Positions 43,923 to 55,860 of a stretch of DNA of 64,000 nucleotides are shown one piece after another (position 1 is the first letter of the stretch; every line of letters begins with the position of its first letter). The stretch comes from Centrapalus pauciflorus (Eukaryota > Streptophyta > Magnoliopsida > Asterales > Asteraceae). Below the pieces are notes generated by a model. That model was not told the DNA's origin and did not search any database. It saw only the letters and a program-made list of their open reading frames with translations. Both the position numbers and the translations under genes were made by a program. Location: NCBI GenBank assembly GCA_020465985.1, contig JAANYP010003838.1:186001-250000 (forward strand), read 5' to 3'.

Positions 43923-45649
43923 TAATAATAATAATAATAAGAGTTAATTACAAAAATGGTCCCTGTGATAGTTTTAAAAGTTGGATTTCGTCCCCGAACT
44001 TTCAATTTTGCAATTGGTCCTTATTATCATTGTTTGATTGCAATTTTGGTCCCTCGACCTATTAACTTTTTTAATATGACCAAGTTACCCTTATTTTTTT
44101 ATGGAAACCACAAATACCACTTTTGCAATAATTTTTTTTTAACTATTTTACTCTTAACTAAATAATTTATTTTTTAGTGTTAATTAACTTTATTGAATTA
44201 TAAAAAAGAAAAGATTTGTTTTATTTATGTTGGTTTATAAATGATTTAAATATTTTTAGTCTTAATTAAATTTAATTAAAGTGTAAACCTCTCAAAAAGT
44301 ATAATAAAAAAATTATTTATGTTTAGAAAATTGTTTTTAGAGGTTTCATAAATAAGAACTTTTTTCTCTAAAATTATTTATGTTGGTCATACATTTATAA
44401 CAAATAATATTTATGTTGGTCAAACCATAAAGACCATTTATGTAATTGACTCTACTTTATAATAAAAAAATATATATGTTGGTCTAACCACAATGTCATA
44501 CATTTATAATAAAATATATTTATGTTGGTAATTGACTCTACTTTATTTTTTAGTGTTAATTAACTTTAATAAATTATAAAAAAAATTATTTATGAGCAAA
44601 CAGTTTAAATAAAGTTAAAATAATTAAAGTACTTAAATAAATAAAAATATAACGTTTAATTTGACCGAGTTAAAAAAAACTTCCAAATGGTCTAAGACAA
44701 CTCAAATTTATTTATTTAACGTATCAATTATTTTATCGTTTTAATTTTTAATTACACCAAAAACGATTTAAAAATTTAGGTCCATATAACATCTTTGAGA
44801 TTAATGATTAACAACTTTGGTAATCAAACTTTGGTTTTCAGACCTTTACATAAGAATCGAGAAATACAAATAGATTTTTAATCTTTTTCGTCTTTCAATT
44901 TGACTCTTAATATTAATCTGATTAAATTGACACCTTAAAATTTTAAACATTCAGATTTATTATTGTACCATTATCACCTTGCTTTGATAAAATTGTGAAC
45001 GGATTATAAAAATAGAATTTTTGGCCGATTTTATTTAAGAAGAAAGTTAAATATATTTGACCAACAAACATATTTTTATTATAAACTTATGAACCAACAT
45101 AAATAATTATAGAGTCAAAATATTTTTATAATATTTTATTTATGAAATCTCTAGAAAATAGTTTCTAAACATAAATGATTTTTCCGATTATAAATTTTGA
45201 TTGGTTTACACTTTATTATAGTAAATTAAAATTAATTAAGACTAAAACTATCTAAATCATTTATGAACCAACATAAATAATTAAATAATTCTTTTCTTTT
45301 TTTTATTGTTTATTAAAGTTAAGTAACACTAAAAAAAACAAATTATTTAATTAAGAATAAAAAAGAGTTAAAAATTAGGGTAAATTACAAATTTCGTTCC
45401 TGTGGTTATAGGAAAATTACGGATAAGGTCCTTCTATAGAAGAAATTACAAAATCAAAGTCTGTGGTTAACATTTTGTTACGGTTTTGGTCATTTGACCG
45501 GTCATTATTTTTTAAATGATCATTTTACCCTTGAGAGTATTATAAAAATAGGTAATGAACTTTCTTCTTAGTAAAAAGAATAAAAAAAACTCGAAAACTT
45601 TTTTATTTAACTATTAACAAAGGTTTTTTTTCTTTTTCTTTAAAGAAAT

Positions 45650-46142
45650 CCATCTCTCTCTCTTCCATTCAATCACTGCAGGCGAGAGCCACCCTCTGGT
45701 CAGCCACCCTGCCGCCACCACCAACCTCGAATCTCCTCCAAAAGTTAGGGCTCTTGCGTTTTAAGCTCCAAAATCCCGACTGGCTAACCCCCCTTCGGCT
45801 CATCATCTCAGGAAAATGGGATCCGCCTCGACGAAGAACCCGCCACTATTTCTCTCTCTCTTCTCTCTGATACCTCCCTTCGGCGCATCCTAAGCAGGAG
45901 CAGGTGGTGGTGAGTTGAAACAAACCCATCACTGTTTTACTCTCAGAAGACCATGTTTTGAGAACCTTGAAGATCGAAGCAGGAGCACGTTAGTGAGTTG
46001 AAAACAAGGTGGCATAGTTTTCTTCACCTCTCTCTTTTTCTCTTTCTCTTTCTTTCTGTGCTTAAATTCGTTCAAGTCTCTCCCATTTTGCCGATCAGAA
46101 TTGAAGGAGGGGTAGAGAAAAGTTGAGAACTTGGTAAGTGAA
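45650..46142 (+). other. Captured leader-like sequence inside the Pack-MULE
   Basis: GC- and CT-rich sequence (CCACCCTGCCGCCACCACC, TCTCTCTCTTCTCTCTG) ends just before the KANADI-like ATG. It may be the 5'UTR/promoter of the donor KANADI gene, or pieces of more than one gene. It has no open frame of its own with a recognised product. Confidence 0.45.
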
Positions 46143-46370
46143 ATGGAACTCTTTCCAGCACAACCAGACTTGTCTCTTCAAATCAGTCCACCCAACACCA
46201 AACCCTCTTCAAAAACTTGGAGAACATCATCAACACCAACTGATCAGGATCACCATGATTTGGATTTGGGAAATTTGTGGAAAAGAGCCATAAACTCCCA
46301 ACAACACCATCAAATTCAACAACATGGCTCAATAAGAAGGTCGGAACCCCACACACACACACACACTTGA
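46143..46370 (+). pseudogene. Captured KANADI (GARP) transcription factor 5' coding fragment
   Basis: The frame starts MELFPAQPDLSLQISPPN, the hallmark N-terminus of KANADI proteins of the KAN2/KAN3 type. A diverged form of the next conserved block follows (DLDLGNLWKRAINS where KANADIs have DLGFWKRALDS). The frame runs through (CA)n to a stop at 46370. The GARP/Myb-like DNA-binding domain, coded by later exons in real KANADI genes, is absent. The full-length protein would be about 400 aa, and this piece is 75. It lies inside MULE-like TIRs, so it reads as transposon gene capture. KANADIs set abaxial identity in leaves. Expression of this copy is unknown, and any product would lack DNA binding. 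Confidence 0.78.
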
Positions 46371-46790
46371 ATGGAAGAGAAAGAGAGAGAGAGATAGATT
46401 TTGATTTTTTAGAAATCCTATTTTACTAATTAAAATGAAAAACAATTTAGGTTTGGATTTTTATTATTTTATTTTATGAAAAAGAAAGTTTATTACCTGT
46501 TTTATAATTATGTCAAGGGTAAAATGGTCATATTTAAAAAATGGTTGGTCAAAGGACTATAAGCGTAACAAATAGGTAACCACAGACATTGAATTTGTAG
46601 TTTCTTCCATAGAAGGACCTTATCCGCAATTTCCCTATAACCACAGGGACGAAATTTGTAATTTTAGAAATGGTCCCTATAGTTTGTATCAAAATAATGG
46701 TAATTTGGTCATATTACAAAAGTTAATAGGTCGAGTGACCAAAATTGCAAACAAATAGTAAAAATAAGGACCGTTTCTAAGTTAATTAAA

Positions 46791-47110
46791 TATATACCAA
46801 CTTAGAAATAAAAAAATTTAAAAAATTGTTAAAAAAATAACCACTATTCATAAATATTTAAAAACATAGACTAATAATATATATGACAAATAACTGTACT
46901 TTTGTTGTAATTTTTATAAGAATTAACATTTATATGGTTTAATTTTAAGTTTACATGCATTCTATCTAACCAATTATTTATTAAAAATTATTCACGCATA
47001 CATGGATTCATAAATTAGTTCAAAATGTAAACTAAAAAAGTGAATCAAAATTTATTTTTGGGTTACATCTTTAACAAATCGAAAATATAAACAGAATTTA
47101 AATACATTCA
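46791..47110. other. AT-rich DNA, then conserved 3' flank of subtilase copy 2
   Basis: 46860-47015 resembles a decayed Helitron 3' end (TTCACGCATACATGGATTCATAAATTAG). From about 47012 the sequence matches 32790-32895 downstream of copy 1, which marks the reach of the gene duplication. Confidence 0.5.
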
Positions 47111-47480
47111 AATATTCAATCATCATAAAAGTGTAATTATCATCTAAGAAAAGGGAATCGAGCTCGACTCGTTTATTATATATTTTAATTTTTAAATTAA
47201 TTTTTAAATAATCTATTTAAATAATATGTATAATTTGTTATTACAATATATATTTATATATATTTAACCTATTTATTATATATTTATTAAGTTAAAAATA
47301 TATTTATATATAAGCTTGTTTAAGCTCGTTTAGGCTCGCGAGCTCGATATATGAATCTCGGGCTCATAAACGAGCTCGAATTTTGGCTCGAGCTCGGCTC
47401 GGGCTCGATTAATTCGAGCTTTTAACGAGTCGAGCTCGAGTAGCTCATGAGTAGCTTGTCTCATTTACACCCCTAATTCT
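47111..47480. mobile_element. GAGCTCG-rich interspersed repeat in the 3' flank of subtilase copy 2
   Basis: The block 47150-47480 is full of overlapping GAGCTCG/CGAGCTC words (AAACGAGCTCGAATTTTGGC, CGAGCTCGGCTCGGGCTCG) and ends CATTTACACCCCTAATTC. Copy 1 lacks it at the matching place. This kind of repeat is widespread in eudicots, but I cannot assign its class. Confidence 0.5.
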
Positions 47481-47496
47481 AACTAGCGAGTAGCGA

Positions 47497-50400
47497 CTAA
47501 TAATTTACGCTGACAGCAACTACAATGGGACTTTTCACATGGTGCCTGCCATCAGACCATATTAGTTCCCCAAAAGTGTAGCCTTGAATATCATGTATGC
47601 CATCAGTTTTTATCGTCAGCTCAAACTTGTGTTCTTGGCCAATCTTCTCAAACTTTAGAATTTTCGGTTTCACATCCACTGACACTCCGATGGGGTTCTT
47701 AACACGAACGGCATAAATGCCGGGGGTGCCCACATTCTTCAACTTCCTTGTGACAGTGACTGTACCCGATAGCTCAGCGACAGTTATGGAAGGGTAGTTG
47801 AAGTTTAAGATGCTGTTATTTTCCTTGGGACATTCGTAAGGTTGATCAGAGAGCTTCTGGACCAAGGTTGTATTGTATCCGCTAGCGCAAAGGAAGTCAA
47901 GGTAGTCATTTACGCTTAAGTCATAAACCAATCCAGGATTCATTGCACGGTTTGGGCAAATATCTCCAGCTCCACGGCTGAAAGGATTTGCCTTCATGTT
48001 AGAGTCATCCAGCATTTGGTGCCCCGTGTTGTCGTTTGTTTTTGCTGTTAAACAACCCCAAATTCAATAGTCAATCATTAAACTAACAAACATGCATATT
48101 CATGATAAACTTAGTTGTTGTTTAAGTATATTACCAGTGGTCATGATGGCAGATTTAATGGCAGCAGGACTCCAGTCAGGGTGGAGGCTCTTGAGGAGGC
48201 CAACGACTCCAGAAACATGTGGGCAAGCCATAGAGGTACCTGATTCAAATTTATACGGAAGGACTGGTTTTCTTTCTTCAGTGTATGCTGCAATGATATT
48301 CACTCCTGGTGCTGTAATATCAGGCTGTCGGTAATTGAAATAAAGATCGAGAATTTAAGTTAGTCAACTCATATATACATATATATGATGATAACCATTT
48401 TATTAGTGATTCGGTAGAGCAAATTAACAGCACCTTAAGAATCCCTGGTGAAATCGAATTAGGACCCCTAGAGGAGAAAGCTGCTATGAATGGAGCAGGC
48501 TTTATGTTTACAACAGCTTCAGGATGAGTTATGTACCCTAATGGTTCACTGCAACAACACATGCTTGTAAGTATATATGTATCATGCGAGTGAGAAATAG
48601 TGGGAAGAAATAATTAATGATGTTACTTGGTAGAGCTAAGGTAGGCATAGAGTCGAAGTCCATCGGCATAGGAGATGTGTGTTGCTGGGAGGAAATGAGG
48701 ACCGGCTATCAATTCATTAGCACTGGCCTTATCATTGCAAAGAATCATACCAGCGGCACCAGCACGAGCTGCTTCTATGCTCTTGTCAATTCTAGCATTG
48801 TATTCCCTAAGGCACACCACAATCTTCCCATGCACCTTCTTTGGGTCAAGTGCACCTTGCTCGCAAAGCGTCCTATATATTATATTATCAGATAAAGAAA
48901 AACGAAAGAAAGGTTTTTGGAAACAATTAAGGTAAAATTACGTACGCGTTCAACAATGTTGTATTTTCAGCCTTGGCATTTGCTGAACTAATTAGAGGAT
49001 AAAATCCATTGCGTGGCAAGGGTTTGGACATGCTAAATACCTGTTACAATAGCTCAACAAGTGAATTACATACTAATTATAACAAGTAACTAATAGAATA
49101 TCAATCATGTTTGAAGCTAACCTTTAGGCGTAGTCCACTACGAAGCTCTACAAAAGATTGAAACTCACGATCGATTGTGCTAGCTCCTACAGTAATAACC
49201 CAAGGAGCAATATTGGTGACAGTTCCAGGATATGGTCCATCATTCCCTGCAGAAAACACGACAGTGATGCCTTTCTTGACAGCATGGAAGGAGCCAATGG
49301 CTAGAGGATCTTTGAAGTAGTCTTCAGGTATGCCGCCAAGGGATACTGATATTACATCGACACCATCTTCCATGGCATGGTCAAAACCTTGCAACATATC
49401 TGCTTCTGCACATTCTCCTCCCAATTCATTAGGAGGCCAGCAGACCTTGTAAGCAGCCACTCGCGCTCTAGGTGAACCCCCTTTTGCAGTTCCATTCCCA
49501 AGACCATAAGCACTCACTCCTGGAACAAAGTTACCGCCAGCAATTGACAATGTATGGCTACCATGTCCTTCATGATCACGTGCATTGTACAATGAAGGAT
49601 CCATGCCTCCATATGCGGCTTCATACCCTTTATTAAAGTACTTGGCACCAATAAGTTTACTGCGCGCAGTTAATCAATTAACATCATCAATATAGACCGA
49701 TAGATGGTCAAAGTAACCTTGTTGATGTAACTTTATGCAAAATCATAGATCGAGAGGGGAATAAAGAAAATGAATACTTGTTGCAAGGGACAATTGTTTT
49801 GTTCTGACATCCGCCCTTCCACTTTGATGGAATGGCCCCATAACCATGGTCATGGAAGCTTTTCGATTCAGGCCAAACACCTGATGGGAAATACATACCA
49901 TAATGGTCAAGGATCGGAATGAAAATTAAAATATAACCCTGAAAAAGGAATAAAAGATCTAGTTAATTACCGGTGTCAATATTAGCAATGATGATGTTTT
50001 CACCAAATATGGCTTTCTTCCACAAAGATGATGAATCAATGGAACCATTCTTTTCAAGCTTTAAAAAATCCCAGGAATGAGTTGTGTGTAAATTTATCCC
50101 TTTATTCATGAACACCGACACAACATCCGGATGCTCTACAAAATTTCACATTACCGTGAGTAATACTCAATTCATTAAGCCGATATATATGTTGTTATCA
50201 TGAGCAATCCAGCATATATATACAGTAACCTGCAATTTTAACAGCTTCCTCCTCTTCAAGCATAGCAGCAAAACCATTAATATGTTTGTCATACGAGTAT
50301 ATAATGGCCTCATTAACCCTCTCTTTGCTGTACCAAATATAAATTTAAAAAAAAGTCTGATCAGCAGGAAATCAGGCTTGCATACAAGAAGGAAGAAATC

Positions 50401-50772
50401 AGACCCGGCCACCATGCGCAGTAACTAGTATCTTTGTTTGTAAATGGTATTTACCTCCCTAAAAATGAATCAAGAAATGCAACGTGAGAATCTTTAATGG
50501 CAGACGCTTCAAGTCCTTGATCATGTCCTCCCAAGTACACTATATAAGACTGCATGGATCGATGTATATATATCCGCACACAAAATTAATACATATTTAA
50601 TAAAAGGAATTGAAGAAGTATACCATTAATGGTGCTTCAACATTCAAGTGGATAATATGAAAACATATATACCTACCTTCTTGCTTTTGATGGCTGAAGA
50701 AGGGCATTGGAACATACAGAAAGTGATGAAGAGGGCAAAGAAAACCCTAATAAACAACTTCATCTTCTGCAT
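47497..50772 (-). CDS. SBT5.4-like subtilisin-type serine protease, copy 2 (762 aa)
   Basis: Exons from high to low: 50772-50677, 50549-50455, 50327-50230, 50135-49971, 49880-49778, 49659-49122, 49040-48946, 48872-48627, 48548-48434, 48324-48135, 48044-47497. Exon lengths equal copy 1 except exon 1, which has one extra codon (FIRVFF versus FRVFF). The frame is open throughout. The catalytic set is D150 (NIDTGVWPES), H218 (GHGSHT), N325 (SAGNDGP) and S548 (SGTSMACPH). The signal peptide, I9 prodomain, PA insert and Fn3-like tail match copy 1. Differences include EYNAR versus DNAR in the PA insert and PYKFESGTS versus PYNIESGTS before the active Ser. A recent tandem duplicate, probably functional. 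Confidence 0.92.
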
Positions 50773-50839
50773 TGTTTAGTATTGATCGATTAATGCTAGC
50801 TACTGAGTTTTGGTTGAGAATTAATGTTCTTTAGATGAT

Positions 50840-50856
50840 TATATATATTTATAAGT
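50840..50856 (-). promoter_or_regulatory. TATA box of subtilase copy 2
   Basis: On minus TTATAAATATATATAATC, about 70 bases upstream of the ATG at 50772. Same sequence and spacing as copy 1. Confidence 0.6.
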
Positions 50857-50949
50857 AGTAGCAATAGCATATGCAGATCTGTAGATATGTTGACGGGTAT
50901 ATAGTGAGATGCCTGATCCAATTATTATTTAAGATAAGCATGCATGTGA

Positions 50950-51331
50950 TTAAATCAATAAGCATCTACTAATTACACATGTTAATTAGTCTTAAGATTA
51001 AATCAATAATTTTAAATCAAATTACTTTTAAGATAAGATCATGATTAGATCCTTAATAAATCCCACGAAATCAACAAACAATAATTAAAAGATTTTTTTG
51101 ATTAATAATTATAATAGTATAATTAATACTAATAATAAATTAAAATGTTATTAATGATCAATTTTTTTGTTTGATGATTTATACATAAATTAATTATAAT
51201 AAGATATATTAAATATTATTAGCATTAATTAAAAGTTTGAATACTTTTTTTATAAAATTTAAGTTTATATAGATTTAAGAAATATTTACTAAAGTTATTC
51301 GTATAATACACGGGTTAATAAGCTATATATT
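50950..51331. other. AT-rich intergenic DNA with a Helitron-like 3' end
   Basis: Homology to the copy 1 promoter stops near 50945. The rest is AT-rich. CGTATAATACACGGG, then TTAATAAGCTA at about 51299-51324, looks like a Helitron terminal hairpin and tail. No gene seen. Confidence 0.45.
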
Positions 51332-52686
51332 AATAATGGAGAACATCTTTTGCCACATGTCATCATATCAACTAATCAAATTCTCATTTTCCCTCCCAAT
51401 GTTCTAAAATAACTCTTTTAATTACCCATTAAATTGAATTTAAAACATAAAATTAATTACCATGTAATTTAAGTCTATTAATGAAAGTGATTTCAATTTA
51501 ATTCCTTTTTAATATAACACCTAATTAACTAATTTAACTAAATTGAAATATTTTAAATTATTTTATATAACTTTTTTAGTACATATTTTGACCGTTTTCA
51601 TTAAACATTTTTTATCTTAATTACTTATTTATAACAATTAGAATATTAAAAAATTATTTTTATATTTTTATAGTTATCATAATTTCTTTATTTCTATTTA
51701 ATATCACTATTGTATACAATTTTTTATTATAATATTTTAAGTTTATATATTATTAAAGATAATTATTCATTAAATATAATACTCATGTAACACATCTATC
51801 TATTCTAATAAATATATTAAAATTTTTGTATACATCTATATTTTTCTTTCTAAATAAATTAAAATTCCAATATATAACAATTCAAATATGATATTAATCT
51901 AAAGTGTATCATCAATCAAATATAAACCAGTTTAAATTAATCTTAAAGTTAACTTTTTCTAATTTTAAGTTTATTGCTCTATTCAAATCTTTTCTTTATA
52001 TAAAATAATGGAGAACATCTTATGCCACATGTCATCACATCAACTAATCAAATTCTCATTTTTCCTTCCAACTTTTATAAAATAACTCTTTTAATTACCC
52101 ATTTAATTGATTTTAAAACATAAAATTAATTACTATGTAATTTAAGTCTATTAATGAAAATGATTTCAATTTAATTCCTTTTCAATATAACACCTATTGA
52201 ACTAATTTACCTAGATTGATTTATTTTAAATTATTTTATATAACTTCATTAGTATATATTTTGACCTTATCATTAAACATTTTTTTTTATCTTAATTACT
52301 TATTTATAACAATTAGAATATAACAAAATTACTTTCATATTTTTATAATTATCATAATTTCTTTATTTCTATTTAATATCACTATTGTATATTTTTTTAT
52401 AATAATATTTTAAGTGTATATATTATTAAATATAATTATTCATTAAATATAACATTCATGTAACACATCTATATATTCTAATAAATATATAAAAAATTTT
52501 AAATACATTTATATTTTTCTTTCTAAATAAATTAAAATTCCAATATAAACAATTCAAATAAAATATTAATCTAAATTGTATCATCAATCAAATAAAAACC
52601 AATTCAAATTTATCTTAAAGTTAACTTTTTCTAATTTTAAGTTTATCGCTCTATTCAAATTATCCGTGTAATACACGAGCTATAAA

Positions 52687-52690
<4 letters not shown>
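51332..52690 (+). repeat. 672-bp Helitron-type tandem repeat (two units)
   Basis: Unit 1 starts at 51332 and unit 2 at 52004, both with AATAATGGAGAACATCTT, then TGCCACATGTCATCA. They stay alignable through TTATTGCTCTATTCAAAT / TTATCGCTCTATTCAAAT. Unit 2 ends with the hairpin CCGTGTAATACACGAG, then CTATAAACTAA and T (a CTRR end). Unit 1 lacks this hairpin. Non-coding. Confidence 0.7.

Positions 52691-52776
<86 letters not shown>
52691..52776. repeat. (TA)n microsatellite
   Basis: About 43 TA units directly after a Helitron end and before another Helitron-family start. Confidence 0.95.
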
Positions 52777-52779
<3 letters not shown>

Positions 52780-53156
52780 GACAAAATCAAATGCATACTT
52801 GTCGCTTCCACATTACACCACAATAAGTATATATTAAATGTAATTTGGATGTATTTGTAATGTATTCATAATAATAATAATAATAAATATTAGATAATGA
52901 TAAATGTAATAAATATTAAACAATGATAAATGTTGGATAGAGTTAATGACTTATATTATTTATAGGTTTTAAAATAATAAATTATATTTATCTTTTAATG
53001 TTATTCGTATTTATCTTTTATTTTATAGTTGTATATATCTTTTATTTTATATTTGTATTTATCTTAATATATTTGTAGTTATCTTTTCATATTAAAGAAG
53101 AACACAATTTGTCACGTGGCGTTACCACAATTTATTACATTTCACATTGTCTAACA
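52777..53156 (+). repeat. Helitron-family 5' portion, truncated
   Basis: AAATCAAATGCATACTTGTCG, then a TTACACCACAA word, matches the starts at 41084 and 61054. A second start-like block is at about 53090 (TTAAAGAAGAACACAATTTG). It stops where the TGTAACACCCC block begins at 53157. No gene. Confidence 0.45.
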
Positions 53157-54561
53157 TGTAACACCCCTTCCGATCCCAGAAATGCCACGTTAACACAATA
53201 TCATAAGTGGCAATAACGCAGGAAATCCACAACACACGTGTCATAAGATAATGCAGATCACTGATAATTTAAAACTTTATACACAAAGGTTAATCACAAA
53301 ATCACAATTCAGTACCTTCGCAAACCCGGATTAAACTAACATAATATCCCTGATTATCAGATGCAGTTCTAACATTACACAGAAACAGCTATCAAGCCTT
53401 TAAGTCAAACCTAAGCTCTATCTCGACGGTTGCTGCTGCTGCTGAGTCCCCTTCTGATTCCCTGAACACGTTAGACTCGAAGACGTAAGCTGGAAAACTT
53501 GTGAGTACGCGAGGGTTAGACTCTGCACAACAATCAGATAACACATAGCACACAACAACCACTGTCTCTATTACCCAACACGCATCTCAGGTATAACTAC
53601 ACAAGTATAAGACCTGAACACGATGCACAATCCTTGTGGGGACACCTCTCCGCCTAACACACCGCACACAGCAGTGATTAGCAGAAACCCTGTGGCTCAG
53701 GAGCGACCCGGCCACAGGCCCTTCCGTATATATACGCCCCAAGGACTGTTAGTGACAGTCAACCCGCGCGATCCCTTATAGCGAATCACTGTCCGTATGG
53801 GACTCATCACGGACCCCTGAAATAGATCTCATATCATGCATACACAACACATATAACATGATAGAAGCATACATGAGATTCACGTCCCTGTCTCATGTAT
53901 AACACGCACTGATAATAGCTACACAACTAAATTCCCAAAAGAAAGAGCGCGTTTGGAAAAGACTCGAGTACTCACCTGACTGATTCACCAAACTCTGACG
54001 AATTCCCTGATCGGACTCAACCCGCTGTCTACTTGTCACTGTAAACATGCAGAGCCCAACTGTCAATCCTCGTTTCAACCGACACATAACAAAATCACAT
54101 TAAACTCGTAACCGACTCGGACCCAAACAATCCCAACGGAAACCCCGAAACCCAATCGAACCTCATCTCAAACCCCCCGACCAGACCCGACCTAAAACTC
54201 CCAAGCTGGACCAGCCCAAGCCCCAACAGATTCGGCCCCAAGGCCCCGACCATCGCGCCCACGCCCCGGTCCATCGCGTCGCGACCACGACCAGGGCATC
54301 GCGATGCGACCCCTGCAGCCTTTGTCCAGGAGTATAAAACTCCCATACACTTTGATTTCCAGGCACAAAATTCTCCAAACTCATCACACATAAATTACAC
54401 ACTGATTTCCCATTTATTCTCAATATATAACATGAATTAAAACCTCAAAATCAAAGCTTCTTACCTTGATAATCTCAAGAACACAAAGGAAGAAGGTGAA
54501 GACGTTTAATCCAAGGTTAAGCAACAAAATCCTTGGATTCAAGAGGGTTTCTTGCTGGAAA
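53157..54561 (-). mobile_element. LTR-like block, cut by the younger LTR retrotransposon
   Basis: The plus strand starts TGTAACACCCCTTCCG. The interior has a CG-rich part (54180-54320) and a leader-like end (TCTTACCTTGATAATCTC, near 54458), the same order as in 1-1006. It ends at 54561, where the LTR TGACATCC begins. Frames at 53893-54423 have no recognised product. A Ty3/gypsy solo LTR is the best guess. Confidence 0.4.
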
Positions 54562-55860
54562 TGACATCCGCTCGTCGTAAAGCGTTCAAAAATAATTTAT
54601 AAAAACACCAATCACCTTAACTTATAGCTAGGGTAAGTGGGATCGTCTCCTCAGGGAGCATGTGGTTATCAATAATATTCTACGATAGTCATTAACTAAT
54701 AATAAAAACTAATTATTAAACTAAATGAAGGAAGGAAGCGATTGAGAGGAACTTTGGAAAAATAATAATAGCTTTATTACGAAAACTTAAAGAATAACGT
54801 AAGAACACCAACGACCTCGGGTTTAGGGTTTGGGTGGAATTATGGATTATCGACCTAGGGTTGCTAATAACTTAATTATTTATTATTCCGTTTAATTATC
54901 TTTGTAACCTAACCACATAGACATAGTTATGACAATCACATCTATCGCAATCCGTATTTTGGGCACGAATCGTGTCATATTCACAGTCCGTCTTAACTCC
55001 TAATCTAATGAGCTCGGCACGGCATGTAACACGGCTACGACGCGTCTTACGATAAAGATATAAATAGAAGCGAACGGAACAATATCTTTAAATAATAATC
55101 ACACAGAAAACTAAATAAAACATATCGTTCGTTACAATAATAAATCAACGAAAACATTATAAACACTTAGCTAATAAACAAACCCTTGAACGATAACGAT
55201 ATGATCATCAAGCAACGCGTACGAAACATTGAACTTGTCAGGTAAATGCTTCGTAGTTGTTGGATTGATGGGGGAAAGATGGAGCGTAGAAGGAACCAAA
55301 CCCCCAACCCTTCGCCGTTGGTTTCGCGCAGACTACATCGCGCTTGATGAATCTGGACCTTTCTTCCTCTTTTTCTCTTCAACTTTTCGTCAAAATATGT
55401 GTCTTTTTCGTCTGGAAGCTTGTCATATATATAGGCAGCTCTGAAAAACCCTAAAAATCACGAAAATAATATTTTATGGGTTGGGCGCAGCCGTGGGCGC
55501 AGGCATGCGCCCCACCCTGCGCTTGGGTCAGCGATCGCGTATTTTGGCAGAATAAATCATTCTGTTCAGCACTCAGTTGGGGAGCAGGGCTGCGCCCCCC
55601 TCTGCGCTTGGCTTTCTATAATGGTTCTCCGATTGCGCTCAAATTTGCCAGACTTATACTTGAGAGGATTACCTACATGCGTAATGAGTTTTATCAATAG
55701 TAGAACATTCCAAGGCACAATTTACTCATTTTAACTCCTTTTAAGCTTTAACCCTTCAATTGATAAATAACAATTAAATGTAGCATTATACCAATAATTT
55801 ATACATAAAATAATATCATTTAAACACATTAAAGTCGGTATAAAATGATCCGATCAAACA
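54562..55860 (-). mobile_element. 3' LTR of a non-autonomous LTR retrotransposon (1299 bp)
   Basis: On plus it runs TGACATCCGCTCGTCG ... GATCCGATCAAACA (TG...CA on both strands). It is almost identical to 58483-59650: about six substitutions by eye, plus a 131-bp segment (54809-54939) present only here. The matched frames in both LTRs (for example 55229-55444) are copies of each other and not genes. Confidence 0.85.

Larger units (their letters stand above)
45378..46666. mobile_element. Pack-MULE-like element carrying host gene sequence
   Basis: TIRs of about 165 bp. Left: GGGTAAATTACAAATTTCG, then TAAGGTCCTTCTATAGAAG. The right arm repeats these in reverse complement (AAATTACAAATTTCGTCCC, AAGGTCCTTCTATGGAAG). 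The interior is much more GC-rich than the surroundings and has leader-like CT tracts plus a KANADI first coding segment (46143-46370). It is nested in the 43932-46790 element. Confidence 0.72.
43932..46790. mobile_element. Outer MULE-like element hosting a nested Pack-MULE
   Basis: The left arm (43932-44095) has TGGTCCCTGTGATAG, GCAATTTTGGTCCCTCGACC and TTAATATGACCAAGTTACC. The right arm (about 46665-46790) gives the same order in reverse complement (GCAATTTTGGTCACTCGACC, TAATATGACCAAATTACC). Between them 44100-45370 is AT-rich with repeated TTTATGTTGGTC words, and 45378-46666 is a second element. No transposase was found. Confidence 0.6.

Noticed and set aside
46131..46370. A complete small KANADI-like gene
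   Set aside because: No GARP domain exon follows within the window and MULE-like inverted ends surround it, so it is annotated as a captured fragment.
55167..55700. Open frames at 55167-55700 and their exact twins at 58957-59490
   Set aside because: They look conserved only because they sit in the two LTRs of one element. No known product, and frames overlap on both strands.
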